Source of the DNA: Limnohabitans sp. 63ED37-2
GTDB taxonomy: Bacteria > Pseudomonadota > Gammaproteobacteria > Burkholderiales > Burkholderiaceae_C
Length of the DNA stretch: 64,000 nt
Reading direction: 5' to 3'
NCBI RefSeq assembly: GCF_001412535.1
Contig: NZ_CP011774.1
Span: 1,545,501 to 1,609,500, forward strand
Shown here: one piece after another, positions 43,773 through 53,111 of the stretch
Layout: each line of letters starts with the position of its first letter
Position numbering within the stretch: position 1 is the first letter of the stretch
Notes under the pieces: model-generated
Told to the model about the DNA's origin: nothing
Seen by the model: only the letters and a program-made list of their open reading frames with translations
The model's database searches: none
Made by a program: the position numbers and the translations under genes

Positions 43773-46379
43773 TCAGGCCGCGTGCTCGACCACTTGAAAA
43801 TCGAACTGCCCCGGGGCACGAACCGGGTCGACCGAGACCTCGATGGTGCACTTGGGCGGGAAACGCCCTTCCAGCAACAGTTTGGACAAAGGGTTTTCCA
43901 GACGTTGCTGGATCGCCCTTTTCAGTGGCCTGGCGCCAAACACCGGGTCAAAACCCACCTTGGCCAGTTCGGACAAAGCCGGTGGACTGACCTTCAAGGT
44001 CAGGTCCATGCGGGCCAAGCGGGTTTGCAGGACCTGCAACTGGATCTTGGCAATCGCGGCGATGTGCTGGGCATCGAGGCCATGGAAGACCACGGTCTCA
44101 TCGATGCGGTTCAAGAACTCGGGGCGGAAGTGGGTCTTGAGTTCGTCCCAGACCGCATCTTTGATGTCTTCGGCAGGCTGCCCCACCATGGACTGGATCA
44201 GGTGCGAGCCCAAGTTGGAGGTCATCACGATCACCGTGTTTTTGAAATCCACCGTGCGCCCCTGCCCGTCGGTCAGGCGGCCATCGTCCAGCACCTGCAG
44301 CAAGATGTTGAAGACATCGGGATGGGCTTTTTCCACCTCGTCGAGCAACAACACGCTGTAGGGCTTGCGGCGCACGGCCTCGGTCAGGTAACCGCCCTCT
44401 TCGTAACCCACATAGCCCGGCGGCGCACCGATCAGGCGGGCCACAGAATGCTTTTCCATGAACTCGCTCATGTCCATGCGGATGAGGTGGTCTTCGCTGT
44501 CAAACAAAAAGCCTGCCAGCGCCTTGCACAGCTCGGTTTTGCCCACGCCTGTGGGGCCCAAAAAGAGGAACGAACCCGTTGGACGGTTGGGATCGGACAG
44601 GCCCGAGCGCGAACGACGGATGGCGTTGGCCACCGCCGCAATGGCTTCGTCTTGGCCCACCACGCGCTGATGCAGTTTGTCCTCCATCTGCAGCAGCTTT
44701 TCGCGCTCACCCTGCATCATCTTGGACACCGGAATGCCGGTGGCGCGGGACACGACCTCGGCAATTTCTTCGGCGCCCACCTGCGTGCGCAGCAAGCGGT
44801 GCACGGGTTTTTCGCCAGGCGCGGACTCTTTGGCCTGCACCTCCTTGAGGGTTTTTTCGAGCGCTGGCAGCTTGCCGTACTGCAACTCGGCCACTTTGTT
44901 GAAATCGCCCTTGCGCGTGAACTCCTCGATTTGCTGCTTGATCTGATCGATTTGCTCGCGCACTTGCTGCCCACCTTGCGCTTGGGACTTCTCGGCCCGC
45001 CAGATTTCCTCCAAATCGGCCGCTTCTTTTTTCAGTTTGACGATCTCTTCTTCGATCAAGGCAAAGCGTTTTTGCGAGGCCTCATCGCTCTCTTTGCGAA
45101 CTGCCTCGCGCTCGATTTGTAATTGGATCAAACGGCGGTCGAGCTTGTCCATCACCTCGGGTTTGGAGTCGATCTCGATCTTGATCTTGGCCGCCGCCTC
45201 GTCGATCAAGTCAATGGCTTTGTCGGGCAGGAACCGGTCGGTGATGTAGCGGTGGCTGAGCTCGGCCGCCGCCACAATGGCCGGGTCGGTGATATCCACG
45301 CCGTGGTGGATTTCGTACTTTTCTTGCAAGCCACGCAAGATGGCGATGGTAGCCTCCACCGTGGGCTCGTTGACCAAAATTTTCTGAAAACGTCGTTCTA
45401 AAGCCGCGTCTTTTTCGATGTATTTACGGTACTCGTCCAGCGTGGTCGCGCCCACGCAGTGGAGCTCTCCCCGGGCCAGTGCAGGTTTGAGCATGTTGCC
45501 CGCGTCCATCGCGCCTTCGGCCTTGCCCGCGCCCACCATGGTGTGCAACTCGTCGATGAAGACGATGGTCTGGCCTTCGTCCTTGGCCAATTCGCTGAGC
45601 ACGGTTTTCAGGCGCTCTTCAAACTCGCCACGGAACTTGGCCCCGGCGAGCAAAGCGGCCATGTCGAGCGACAGCACCCGCTTGCCCTTGAGCGAATCGG
45701 GCACCTCGCCCGCCACGATGCGCTGGGCCAGGCCCTCGACAATCGCGGTCTTGCCCACACCGGGCTCACCGATCAGCACCGGGTTGTTTTTGGTGCGGCG
45801 CTGCAAAACTTGGATGGCGCGGCGAATCTCGTCGTCGCGGCCAATCACCGGATCGAGCTTGCCAATGCGGGCACGCTCTGTCAGGTCGATGCAATACTTT
45901 TTGAGCGCCTCGCGCTGGCCTTCGGCATCGGCGTTGCTCACACTTTGGCCACCCCGAACGGCCGCGATGGCGGTCTCTAGGTTTTTACGGTTCAGTCCAT
46001 GCTCTTTGGCGATGCGCCCCGCCTCGGACTTGCTCTCGGTCAAGGCCAGCAAAAACAATTCGCCGGCGATGAAGGCGTCGCCGCGTTTGATGGCCTCTTT
46101 TTCTGCCGCCTGCAAAAGCTTGACCAGATCCGGTCCCACGTTGACTTGGTCTTGTCCGCTGACCTGAGGCAAACGCGAGACGGCTGCTTCGGCCGCCTGC
46201 AGCAAAGCAGGCACCTGAACACCCGCACGCAGCAAGATGGCTTTGGGGCCGTCGTCTTGCTTGAGCATGGTGACCAGCAGGTGCTGGGGTTCAATGTAAG
46301 CATGGTCTTTGCCAAGGGCCAGCGACTGGACGTCCGACAAGGCTTCCTGAAATTTCGTGGTGAGTTTGTCAATTCGCAT
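43773..46379 (-). CDS. clpB: Disaggregating chaperone ClpB
   Basis: An AAA+ protein of 868 residues that, with DnaK, rescues aggregated proteins. N-domain (MRIDKLTTKFQEALSDVQSLA), first ATPase with Walker A LIGEPGVGKT, a long middle coiled coil (about 405-530, KLDRRLIQLQIEREAVRKE) that marks it as ClpB rather than ClpA, and second ATPase with FLGPTGVGKT. The ClpP-binding IGF/IGL loop is absent. The ATG 46379 gives the family N-terminus; an upstream in-frame start would add MPSIGDLH. No sigma32 consensus was recognised in the 87-base gap to the divergent gene. Confidence 0.97.
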   Translation of the reverse strand: MRIDKLTTKFQEALSDVQSLALGKDHAYIEPQHLLVTMLKQDDGPKAILLRAGVQVPALLQAAEAAVSRLPQVSGQDQVNVGPDLVKLLQAAEKEAIKRGDAFIAGELFLLALTESKSEAGRIAKEHGLNRKNLETAIAAVRGGQSVSNADAEGQREALKKYCIDLTERARIGKLDPVIGRDDEIRRAIQVLQRRTKNNPVLIGEPGVGKTAIVEGLAQRIVAGEVPDSLKGKRVLSLDMAALLAGAKFRGEFEERLKTVLSELAKDEGQTIVFIDELHTMVGAGKAEGAMDAGNMLKPALARGELHCVGATTLDEYRKYIEKDAALERRFQKILVNEPTVEATIAILRGLQEKYEIHHGVDITDPAIVAAAELSHRYITDRFLPDKAIDLIDEAAAKIKIEIDSKPEVMDKLDRRLIQLQIEREAVRKESDEASQKRFALIEEEIVKLKKEAADLEEIWRAEKSQAQGGQQVREQIDQIKQQIEEFTRKGDFNKVAELQYGKLPALEKTLKEVQAKESAPGEKPVHRLLRTQVGAEEIAEVVSRATGIPVSKMMQGEREKLLQMEDKLHQRVVGQDEAIAAVANAIRRSRSGLSDPNRPTGSFLFLGPTGVGKTELCKALAGFLFDSEDHLIRMDMSEFMEKHSVARLIGAPPGYVGYEEGGYLTEAVRRKPYSVLLLDEVEKAHPDVFNILLQVLDDGRLTDGQGRTVDFKNTVIVMTSNLGSHLIQSMVGQPAEDIKDAVWDELKTHFRPEFLNRIDETVVFHGLDAQHIAAIAKIQLQVLQTRLARMDLTLKVSPPALSELAKVGFDPVFGARPLKRAIQQRLENPLSKLLLEGRFPPKCTIEVSVDPVRAPGQFDFQVVEHAA

Positions 46380-46454
46380 GTGTAGATCTCCAATGCTAGG
46401 CAACTTGTGCTGAAAGTGCCATTTTCAAGGGCCTTGCCGCTGTCCACTATTGCC

Positions 46455-46460
46455 TAAAAT
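46455..46460 (+). promoter_or_regulatory. Candidate -10 box close to the 46467 start
   Basis: TAAAAT ends six bases before the ATG at 46467, so a transcript would be leaderless. A TTGCCG lies 15 bases upstream of it, a poor -35. Confidence 0.35.
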
Positions 46461-46466
46461 CAAGAC

Positions 46467-47018
46467 ATGAACATTCATCAACTGTCTGTCCACCACGATG
46501 AACGGCAAGACCGCTTGTTGCTGCGCCTGAACACCCAGGACCAGCAGGAATTTCGTTTTTGGCTGACCCGGCGCATGACGCTGCGATTGTTGCCGGCCAT
46601 CGAAAAAACGGCCGTGCGCTTGGAGTCGGCGCAGCCTGGCGTGGCAGCCACCGATGCACCCGCGCAGCATTTGTTGACAGAACTCAAGCGCGATGCATTT
46701 TTCAAAGAGGCCGACTTTGCCACCCCTTTTGATAACCATGCCAAGCAGTGGCCTCTCGGGGCAGACCCCCTGCTCATCACCGACGCCCATTTGACCATCA
46801 AGCCAGGTGGTGCATTGGAGATGGCATTTGAGGACAAGTCCGATGCGGCCCAAGTTAAATCGTGCCAGCTGCACCTGCAAGTCAGCTTGGTGCACGGCAT
46901 GTTGCATCTGATTCGCCAAGCCAGTGAGAAGGCCGAATGGGGTTCTTTGGGGATACCCGCCATCGCAACCGAGGCCAGCCCGGTGTCGACCTCAGAGCCG
47001 CCTCGCTACGCACACTGA
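46467..47018 (+). CDS. Hypothetical protein, divergent from clpB
   Basis: A 183-residue soluble protein I do not recognise. It starts MNIHQLSVHHDERQDRLLLRLNT, followed by a basic helix-like stretch EFRFWLTRRMTLRLLPAI, a region with LLTELKRDAFFKEADFATPFD, and a beta-rich part (LITDAHLTIKPGGALEMAFED, CQLHLQVSLVHGMLHLI). No signal peptide, membrane segment or cysteine cluster is seen. The last 30 residues look disordered. The base composition matches its neighbours and it has its own promoter region shared with clpB; homologues in other Burkholderiales are expected but could not be checked. It is convergent with moaE. Confidence 0.75.
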   Translation: MNIHQLSVHHDERQDRLLLRLNTQDQQEFRFWLTRRMTLRLLPAIEKTAVRLESAQPGVAATDAPAQHLLTELKRDAFFKEADFATPFDNHAKQWPLGADPLLITDAHLTIKPGGALEMAFEDKSDAAQVKSCQLHLQVSLVHGMLHLIRQASEKAEWGSLGIPAIATEASPVSTSEPPRYAH

Positions 47019-47046
47019 GGAACGGTGCTTGAGGAATAAAGCGGTG

Positions 47047-47535
47047 TCAGGCGTTATGGGCCTGGATACCCCAACGCGCCAAGGCCACATCATCGGAGAC
47101 ACGCGCATCCACCCATTGCGCACCTTGAGGGGTTTGTTCTTTCTTCCAGAATGGGGCCTGCGTCTTGAGGTAGTCCATCAAAAATTCGCAGGCTTTGAAG
47201 CTCTCGCCCCGGTGCGCCGAAGTGACGGCCACCAAAACGATCTGGTCTGCAGGCAGCAAGCGCCCCACGCGGTGCACCACACGCGCCGCATAAAAATCAA
47301 AGCGCTGGTGGGCTTCATCGATCATGGCTTCGATCGATTTTTCGGTCATGCCCGGGTAGTGCTCCAGTTCCATGGCCTGCACTTCATCACTCGCTTGACC
47401 CGTCAGCGCACGGGTGTCACGAACGGTGCCCACAAAGCTGCACACGGCCCCGACCCGCAAGTCCTGACCCTGCAGGGCGGCCAACTCGGTGGACACGTCA
47501 AAGTCATTCGTCTGGATACTGACTCGGGGTGTCAT
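47047..47535 (-). CDS. moaE: Molybdopterin synthase catalytic subunit MoaE
   Basis: The large subunit of molybdopterin synthase, which with MoaD puts two sulfurs on cyclic pyranopterin monophosphate; 162 residues. Motifs ALQGQDLRVGAVCSFVGTVRD, MELEHYPGMTEK, HRVGRLLPADQIVLVAVTSAHRGESFKACEFLMDYLK and FWKKE with the catalytic lysines are present. It is the last gene of the alaA-hom-thrC-moeA-moaD-moaE run, four bases after moaD. Confidence 0.96.
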   Translation of the reverse strand: MTPRVSIQTNDFDVSTELAALQGQDLRVGAVCSFVGTVRDTRALTGQASDEVQAMELEHYPGMTEKSIEAMIDEAHQRFDFYAARVVHRVGRLLPADQIVLVAVTSAHRGESFKACEFLMDYLKTQAPFWKKEQTPQGAQWVDARVSDDVALARWGIQAHNA

Positions 47536-47539
47536 GGCG

Positions 47540-47791
47540 TCAACCTCCGGTCACGGGTGGAAAAAAGCCGACCTCGCAGCCCTCGGTCAGGGCGGCGTTG
47601 CCCTGCACCATGAGCTGGTTCAGCGCCATGCGCACCGAACGCTCCGGCGCCAGACAAGCGCTGTAGTGCTCGCCCCGGGCCATCAGCTCGCTGCGCAAAG
47701 CGGCCACATCGGCCGCCTGGGTCTCCACACTCTCGTTCGACAGACCAATGCTTTCACGTACAGAAGCGAAATAGCGAACTTGCACTTTCAT
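47540..47791 (-). CDS. moaD: Molybdopterin synthase sulfur carrier MoaD
   Basis: A ubiquitin-fold sulfur carrier of 83 residues. MKVQVRYFASVRESIG is the family start and the protein ends FFPPVTGG, with the C-terminal GG that MoeB adenylates and thiocarboxylates. The chosen ATG overlaps the moeA stop as ATGA; an in-frame start eight codons upstream lies inside moeA. moaA, moaB and moaC are not in the window. Confidence 0.96.
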   Translation of the reverse strand: MKVQVRYFASVRESIGLSNESVETQAADVAALRSELMARGEHYSACLAPERSVRMALNQLMVQGNAALTEGCEVGFFPPVTGG

Positions 47792-49044
47792 GCCAAGCAC
47801 TCCGAAAAAGGCCAAAAATCAACCAACTGGCCGGGCTCAATCGTCTGCCCACCAGGGTTGTCCACCACCCCATCGGCCCACACCACCGAGGTCAACACCC
47901 CCGAACTTTGGTTGGGAAACAGGTCCAGCCCGCCTTGGGCATTGCGGCGCACGCGCAAGAACTCGCGACGCTTATCGGCCTTGGGCCACGCAAAATGCGC
48001 TGGCAGGCGTTGGGTGTGAGGAGCAGAAGTGCTCATGCCCTGCATCTTGCGCAGCAAGGGCCTGACCAAGAGCAAAAAGGTCATGAAACTGGACACAGGA
48101 TTGCCCGGCAAACCCACAAAGTGGGCCTCACCCTCGGCGGTCTGTCGCCGCACCTGACCATAAGCAAAGGGCTTTCCTGGCTTCATGGCAATTTGCCACA
48201 GGTTCAACTCGCCCAAGGACTGCACCGCCGGTTTGACGTGGTCTTCTTCGCCCACCGACACGCCGCCGCTGGTCAGGATCAGGTCGTGGTGGTCGGCTGC
48301 GGTTTTGAGCGCAGCGACGGTGGCATCGCGCCGGTCGGGCACGATGCCCAGATCGCTCACCTCGCAGCCCATGCGGTGCAACAAGGTACGCAGGAAAAAA
48401 CGGTTGGAGTTGTAAATGCTGCCCGGGGGCATGTCCTGCGGGGATACATCGCCCGGCATGACCAACTCGTCGCCCGTCGAAAACAAGGCGACTCGGGGGC
48501 GGCGCAAAACCGGCAGATGCGCCAGACCCAGGCTCGCAGCCAGGCCGAGCTCAGCAGGTCCCAGCTTTTGGCCACGGTGCAAAGCGGTCTGGCCTTGGCG
48601 GATGTCTTCGCCGCTGCGGCGAATCCACTGCCCGGGCTCAGGCACCACAGTAAAGCGCACGACATCTTCTTCTCCCGGCACGGGCTCGGCTTGCTCCTGC
48701 ATGACGATGGCGTCCGCACCTTCGGGCACAGGGGCTCCGGTGAAGATGCGGGCGGTTTGCCCAGGCTGCAAAGCTTGCCCGGTGTGACCGGCGGCAATCC
48801 GCTGGCTTACCCGCAGTTTGGCACCAGGCTGCAACAAATCATCTCGACGAACCGCGTAGCCGTCCATCGAGGAGTTGTCAAAGGCTGGCACCTGCAGGGC
48901 GGACACCAGGTCCTCGGCCAACACACGCCCATCGGCATCGAAGGTGGCCACCGACTCTGCATCGGTCAAAGGGGTAATGCGTGCGAGCAGTGCCTGCAGC
49001 GCGTCGTCCAAGGACATCAAAGGGGCGCGTGGGGCGGTGCTCAT
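47788..49044 (-). CDS. moeA: Molybdopterin molybdotransferase MoeA
   Basis: Inserts molybdate into adenylylated molybdopterin; 418 residues, the usual length. Domain I begins MSLDDALQALLARITPL; the catalytic region shows DNSSMDGYAVR and GAPVPEGADAIVMQE; the molybdate/MPT domain has GPAELGLAASLG, FSTGDELV and TSGGVSVGEEDHVK; and the late FVGLPGNPVSSFMTF is typical. It starts six bases after thrC, an unusual join of amino-acid and cofactor genes that also occurs in related Burkholderiales. Confidence 0.96.
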   Translation of the reverse strand: MSTAPRAPLMSLDDALQALLARITPLTDAESVATFDADGRVLAEDLVSALQVPAFDNSSMDGYAVRRDDLLQPGAKLRVSQRIAAGHTGQALQPGQTARIFTGAPVPEGADAIVMQEQAEPVPGEEDVVRFTVVPEPGQWIRRSGEDIRQGQTALHRGQKLGPAELGLAASLGLAHLPVLRRPRVALFSTGDELVMPGDVSPQDMPPGSIYNSNRFFLRTLLHRMGCEVSDLGIVPDRRDATVAALKTAADHHDLILTSGGVSVGEEDHVKPAVQSLGELNLWQIAMKPGKPFAYGQVRRQTAEGEAHFVGLPGNPVSSFMTFLLLVRPLLRKMQGMSTSAPHTQRLPAHFAWPKADKRREFLRVRRNAQGGLDLFPNQSSGVLTSVVWADGVVDNPGGQTIEPGQLVDFWPFSECLA

Positions 49045-49050
49045 GGGCGC

Positions 49051-50496
49051 TCAGTCGCAGTGCTGCTGGATGTAAGCCTTGACCGCGTCCACATCGGCTT
49101 TCATGACCTGCACGCGCTTGGGCAAGGCTTCGATGCCTTCAAACTGCGATGGGCGCTCGGGCTGACGGCCCAAGGCTTCCACAATGGTGGCCGCGAACTT
49201 GATGGGCAAAGCGGTTTCAAGCACGATCATCGGCACCCGTGGGTTCAGGCACTCTTTGGCCACCTTCACGCCGTCGGCGGTGTGGGTGTCGATCATGACG
49301 CCATAAGTGGCAAAGACATCTTGAATGGTCTTCAATCGGTCGGCATGGGTGCTGCGGCCGCTGTCAAAACCATAGGTGGTGGCGGCTTGGGCAAAGCGTG
49401 GGTCGCCCGACAAATCGAAGAAGCCTTGGCGGCTCAGACCTTCGCCAAAAATGGCTTTGGTTTGGACCGCATCGCGCCCCAGCAGGTCGAACACAAAACG
49501 CTCGAAGTTGCTGGCCTTGGAGATGTCCATCGAGGGGCTGGAGGTTTCGTGCGTGTCGGCCGTGCCGCGCACACGGTAAACGCCGGTACGGAAGAACTCG
49601 TCGAGCACATCGTTTTCGTTGGTGGCGACCACCAAGCGGTCAATGGGCAAGCCCATCATACGGGCCACATGGCCTGCACACACATTGCCAAAGTTACCGC
49701 TCGGCACCGTGAAGCTGACCTTTTGCTCATTGCTTTGGGTGGCCTGGAAGTAACCTGCAAAGTAATACACCACCTGGGCCAGCAAACGCGCCCAGTTGAT
49801 GGAATTCACGGTACCGATTTTGTATTTCCGCTTGAAATCCAGATCGTTGGACACCGCCTTGACGATGTCCTGGCAGTCGTCGAACACGCCTTCAATGGCG
49901 ATGTTGTGGATGTTCTCGTCGAGCAGACTGAACATCTGCGCTTGCTGGAACGGGCTCATGCGTCCGTTCGGGCTGGTCATGAAGACACGCACGCCCTTTT
50001 TGCCGCGCATGGCGTATTCGGCTGCACTGCCCGTGTCGCCCGAGGTGGCGCCAAAAATGTTCAGCGCTTCGCCTCGCCGCGCCAATTCGTATTCAAACAA
50101 GTTGCCCAGCAACTGCATGGCCATGTCTTTGAATGCCAAAGTGGGACCATTCGACAAGGCTTCGAGGAACATCTCGGGCTGGGCTTGGCCATCAGCCTGC
50201 AAGGGCTTGAGCGGCACAATTTCTTTCGTACCGAACACTTCAGGCGAGTAGGTTTTGCGGCACAAGGCCAACAAGTCATCACTCGGGATGTCGTCGATGT
50301 AAAGCGACAGCACCTCAAAAGCCAAAGCCGCATAGCCCTGGCTTTGCCAAACTTGGCGCATGCGGGTCAGCGCCGCTGCGTCGATTTGCGGGTAGCTTTC
50401 GGGCAGGTACAGGCCACCGTCGGGCGCCAGGCCTTCGAGCAAGATTTCACAAAACTGTTTGCGGTCGGCGTGACCACGGGTCGACAGGTAACGCAT
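49051..50496 (-). CDS. thrC: Threonine synthase ThrC
   Basis: Converts O-phosphohomoserine to threonine with PLP; 481 residues, the longer class found in proteobacteria and yeast. The PLP lysine lies in GPTLAFKDMAMQ, with the phosphate-binding ATSGDTGSAA next. The N-terminus MRYLSTRGHADRKQFCEIL and the late MIVLETALPIKFAATI are typical. Its ATG overlaps the hom stop by one base (TGATG), so it is translationally coupled to the preceding pathway enzyme. Homoserine kinase (thrB) is not adjacent. Confidence 0.97.
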   Translation of the reverse strand: MRYLSTRGHADRKQFCEILLEGLAPDGGLYLPESYPQIDAAALTRMRQVWQSQGYAALAFEVLSLYIDDIPSDDLLALCRKTYSPEVFGTKEIVPLKPLQADGQAQPEMFLEALSNGPTLAFKDMAMQLLGNLFEYELARRGEALNIFGATSGDTGSAAEYAMRGKKGVRVFMTSPNGRMSPFQQAQMFSLLDENIHNIAIEGVFDDCQDIVKAVSNDLDFKRKYKIGTVNSINWARLLAQVVYYFAGYFQATQSNEQKVSFTVPSGNFGNVCAGHVARMMGLPIDRLVVATNENDVLDEFFRTGVYRVRGTADTHETSSPSMDISKASNFERFVFDLLGRDAVQTKAIFGEGLSRQGFFDLSGDPRFAQAATTYGFDSGRSTHADRLKTIQDVFATYGVMIDTHTADGVKVAKECLNPRVPMIVLETALPIKFAATIVEALGRQPERPSQFEGIEALPKRVQVMKADVDAVKAYIQQHCD

Positions 50497-51818
50497 CAGT
50501 TCAACTCTTCCTTGCGAATGCGAACGATGGGCGCCATCACGGTGGGCAAGGCCTGCATTTGGGCCAGCACATCGTTCAAGGTGCCTTCGCGGGTGTCGTG
50601 GGTCAAGATGATCACGTCGGTCTGGTTTTCTCCGGCTTGGCTCACCTGATCGGCCTCGCGCTGCAAAACCGCGTCGATGCTGATGTTGGCCTCGGCCAGC
50701 AGGCCGGTCAGCTTGGCCAGCACACCCGCTTGGTCGGCCACGCGCAAACGCAAGTAATAACTGGTCACGACTTCGGACATGGGCAACACAGTCAAGTTGC
50801 TCATGGATCCGGGCTGGAAGGCCAGGTGAGGGACACGGTTGAGCGGGTCCGCCGTGTGCAAACGGGTGATGTCCACCAAATCGGCGATCACCGCGCTGGC
50901 GGTGGGCTCAGAGCCTGCGCCTTTGCCGTAATACAAAGTCGTGCCCACGGCATCGCCTTGCACCATCACAGCGTTCATCGCACCTTCCACATTCGCAATC
51001 AAGCGCTGAGTGGGCACCAAGCTGGGGTGCACACGCAACTCAATGCCTTGCGCCGTGCGCTTGGTGATCCCCAAAAGCTTGATGCGGTAGCCCAATTGCT
51101 CGGCGTACTTGATGTCAGCAGCGCCCAGCTTGGTGATGCCTTCGACATAGGCCTTGTCAAACTGCACTGGAATGCCAAACGCAATCGCGCTCATCAGGGT
51201 CACTTTGTGCGCGGCGTCCACGCCCTCGATGTCAAAGGTCGGATCGGCTTCGGCATAACCCAAGCGCTGGGCTTCCTTGAGCACCACGCCAAAGTCCAAG
51301 CCCTTGTCGCGCATCTCGGACAAGATGAAGTTGGTCGTGCCATTGATGATGCCCGCCACCCACTGGATGCTGTTAGCCGTCAAGCCCTCGCGCAGCGCCT
51401 TGATGATCGGGATGCCGCCTGCCACAGCAGCCTCGAAAGCCACCATGACGCCTTTGGCTTGAGCAGCTGCAAAAATCTCGGTGCCATGCACGGCCAGCAA
51501 GGCTTTGTTGGCTGTGACCACGTGTTTGCCTGCGGCAATGGCTTCCATGACCAAGGCTTTGGCAATGCCGTAGCCGCCGATCAACTCGACCACGATGTCG
51601 ATCTCGGGGTTGGCAATCACCGCACGGGCATCGGCCACCACCTGAACGCCCTCACCCACCACCGCCTTGGCACGCGCCACATCCAGATCGGCCACCATGG
51701 CGATTTCAATGCCACGGCCGGCACGGCGCTGGATTTCTTGCTGGTTCCGCTGGAGCACGTTGAAGGTGCCGCTGCCCACAGTGCCAATGCCCAACAGGCC
51801 CACTTTGATCGGTTTCAT
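50496..51818 (-). CDS. hom: Homoserine dehydrogenase with ACT domain
   Basis: Reduces aspartate semialdehyde to homoserine with NAD(P)H; 440 residues. The Rossmann motif GLLGIGTVGSG is at residues 7-17, the catalytic domain holds AGIINGTTNFILSEM and the lysine/aspartate site in GYAEADPTFDIEGVDAAHK, and the C-terminal ACT domain (YYLRLRVADQAGVLAKLTGLL) points to threonine feedback inhibition. It is monofunctional, with no fused aspartokinase. It follows alaA by 51 bases that contain a GC-rich hairpin. Confidence 0.97.
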   Translation of the reverse strand: MKPIKVGLLGIGTVGSGTFNVLQRNQQEIQRRAGRGIEIAMVADLDVARAKAVVGEGVQVVADARAVIANPEIDIVVELIGGYGIAKALVMEAIAAGKHVVTANKALLAVHGTEIFAAAQAKGVMVAFEAAVAGGIPIIKALREGLTANSIQWVAGIINGTTNFILSEMRDKGLDFGVVLKEAQRLGYAEADPTFDIEGVDAAHKVTLMSAIAFGIPVQFDKAYVEGITKLGAADIKYAEQLGYRIKLLGITKRTAQGIELRVHPSLVPTQRLIANVEGAMNAVMVQGDAVGTTLYYGKGAGSEPTASAVIADLVDITRLHTADPLNRVPHLAFQPGSMSNLTVLPMSEVVTSYYLRLRVADQAGVLAKLTGLLAEANISIDAVLQREADQVSQAGENQTDVIILTHDTREGTLNDVLAQMQALPTVMAPIVRIRKEELN

Positions 51819-51838
51819 TCACTTCTCTTTAACGTTGC

Positions 51839-51855
51839 GCCCGGCAGTGCCGGGC
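51839..51855 (-). promoter_or_regulatory. GC-rich hairpin between alaA and hom
   Basis: A perfect seven-base stem, GCCCGGC/GCCGGGC with a three-base loop, 20 bases before the hom ATG, without a U tract. It may slow decay or set relative expression of the two genes. Confidence 0.5.
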
Positions 51856-51869
51856 ATTTCTCAAAAAAA

Positions 51870-53111
51870 TCAGGCCACCAATTTGTCGGTGCCCAGTCGT
51901 TTGCGGGTGCTTTCCAAAAATCTCGCCACGCGACCAATCGCCTCTCTCAAATCATCCTCATGCGGCAGGAACACAATCCTGAAGTGGTCGGGATCAGGCC
52001 AATTGAAACCCGTACCCTGAACCAGCATGACCTTGGTTTCTTCCAGCAGTTGCAAGAAAAAGTCCTGGTCATCTTGCACCGGATAGATCTTCGGATCCAG
52101 CTTGGGAAACATGTACAAGGCCGCGCGGGGCTTCACGCAACTGACGCCAGGTATGGCCGTGATCAATTGGTGGGCCAAGTCGCGCTGCTTGCGCAAGCGA
52201 CCGCCCTCACCCACCAGTTCATTGATGCTTTGGTGGCCGCCCAGTGCCGTCTGAATGGCCCACTGGCCCGGCACGTTGGCACACAAACGCATGTTGGAGA
52301 GCATGTTCAGGCCTTCGATGTAATCGCGGGCCGCTTTCTTGTCGCCCGAAATCACCATCCAGCCTGCACGGTAACCGCAGGAGCGGTAGCTTTTGGACAA
52401 GGAGTTGAAAGTCAGGGTCAGCACGTCTTGCGACAAGCTGGCCAGTGGCGTGTGCTTGACGCCGTCGTACAAGACCTTGTCGTACACCTCATCGGCAAAA
52501 ATCACCAAGCCATGCTCACGGGCAATGGCCACGATGCCCTCCAGCAAGGCATCGCTGTACAAAGCACCCGTGGGGTTGTTGGGGTTGATGACCACAATGC
52601 CCTTGGTGCGGGGTGTGACCTTGGCACGGATGTCGTCCAAATCGGGCATCCAGCCGTTCGACTCTTCGCAGCGGTAATGCACAGGCGTGCCGCCCGACAA
52701 ACTGGCCGCCGCTGTCCAAAGCGGGTAATCGGGCGACGGCAAGAGCAACTCGTCGCCATCATCCAGCAAACCGTTGGTTGCCATGACGATCAATTCGCTG
52801 GCGCCATTGCCCAGGTAAATGTCGTCCAAGGTGACGCCCAAAATGCCTTGTTTTTGGGTCTCGTGCATCACCGCTTTGCGGGCCGCAAAAATACCTTTGC
52901 TGTCCGAGTAACCCGCCGAGTTGGGCAGGTTGCGGATCATGTCCTGCTGGATTTCTTCAGGCGCATCAAAACCAAAAACAGCCAAGTTGCCGATGTTCAG
53001 TTTGATGATCTTGTGGCCATCCTCTTCCATCTGACGCGCTCGGTCCATGATGGGCCCCCGGATGTCATAACAAACGTTGGCGAGCTTGGCAGATTTCTGG
53101 ATGGTCTTCAA
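51870..53111 (-). CDS. alaA: Alanine-synthesising aminotransferase AlaA, TTG start
   Basis: A PLP class I aminotransferase of 413 residues that makes alanine from pyruvate and glutamate. Diagnostic segments: SAKLANVCYDIRGPI at the N-terminus, INPNNPTGALY, ADEVYDKVLYDG and the Schiff-base lysine in NSLSKSYRSCGYRAGW. The start is taken as TTG at 53111, which gives (M)KTIQKSAKLANVCYDIRG and has GGAGG four bases upstream. A longer reading from 53162 would add 17 residues without family support. In relatives the start is usually ATG at this place. It heads the run to moaE and is divergent from the Mth938-like gene. Confidence 0.9.
   Translation of the reverse strand: MKTIQKSAKLANVCYDIRGPIMDRARQMEEDGHKIIKLNIGNLAVFGFDAPEEIQQDMIRNLPNSAGYSDSKGIFAARKAVMHETQKQGILGVTLDDIYLGNGASELIVMATNGLLDDGDELLLPSPDYPLWTAAASLSGGTPVHYRCEESNGWMPDLDDIRAKVTPRTKGIVVINPNNPTGALYSDALLEGIVAIAREHGLVIFADEVYDKVLYDGVKHTPLASLSQDVLTLTFNSLSKSYRSCGYRAGWMVISGDKKAARDYIEGLNMLSNMRLCANVPGQWAIQTALGGHQSINELVGEGGRLRKQRDLAHQLITAIPGVSCVKPRAALYMFPKLDPKIYPVQDDQDFFLQLLEETKVMLVQGTGFNWPDPDHFRIVFLPHEDDLREAIGRVARFLESTRKRLGTDKLVA

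Noticed and set aside
47908..50649. 913-codon plus-strand open frame
   Set aside because: Runs antisense to moeA and thrC, which are clearly coding; low-complexity His/Gly/Gln-rich translation typical of a GC-rich shadow.
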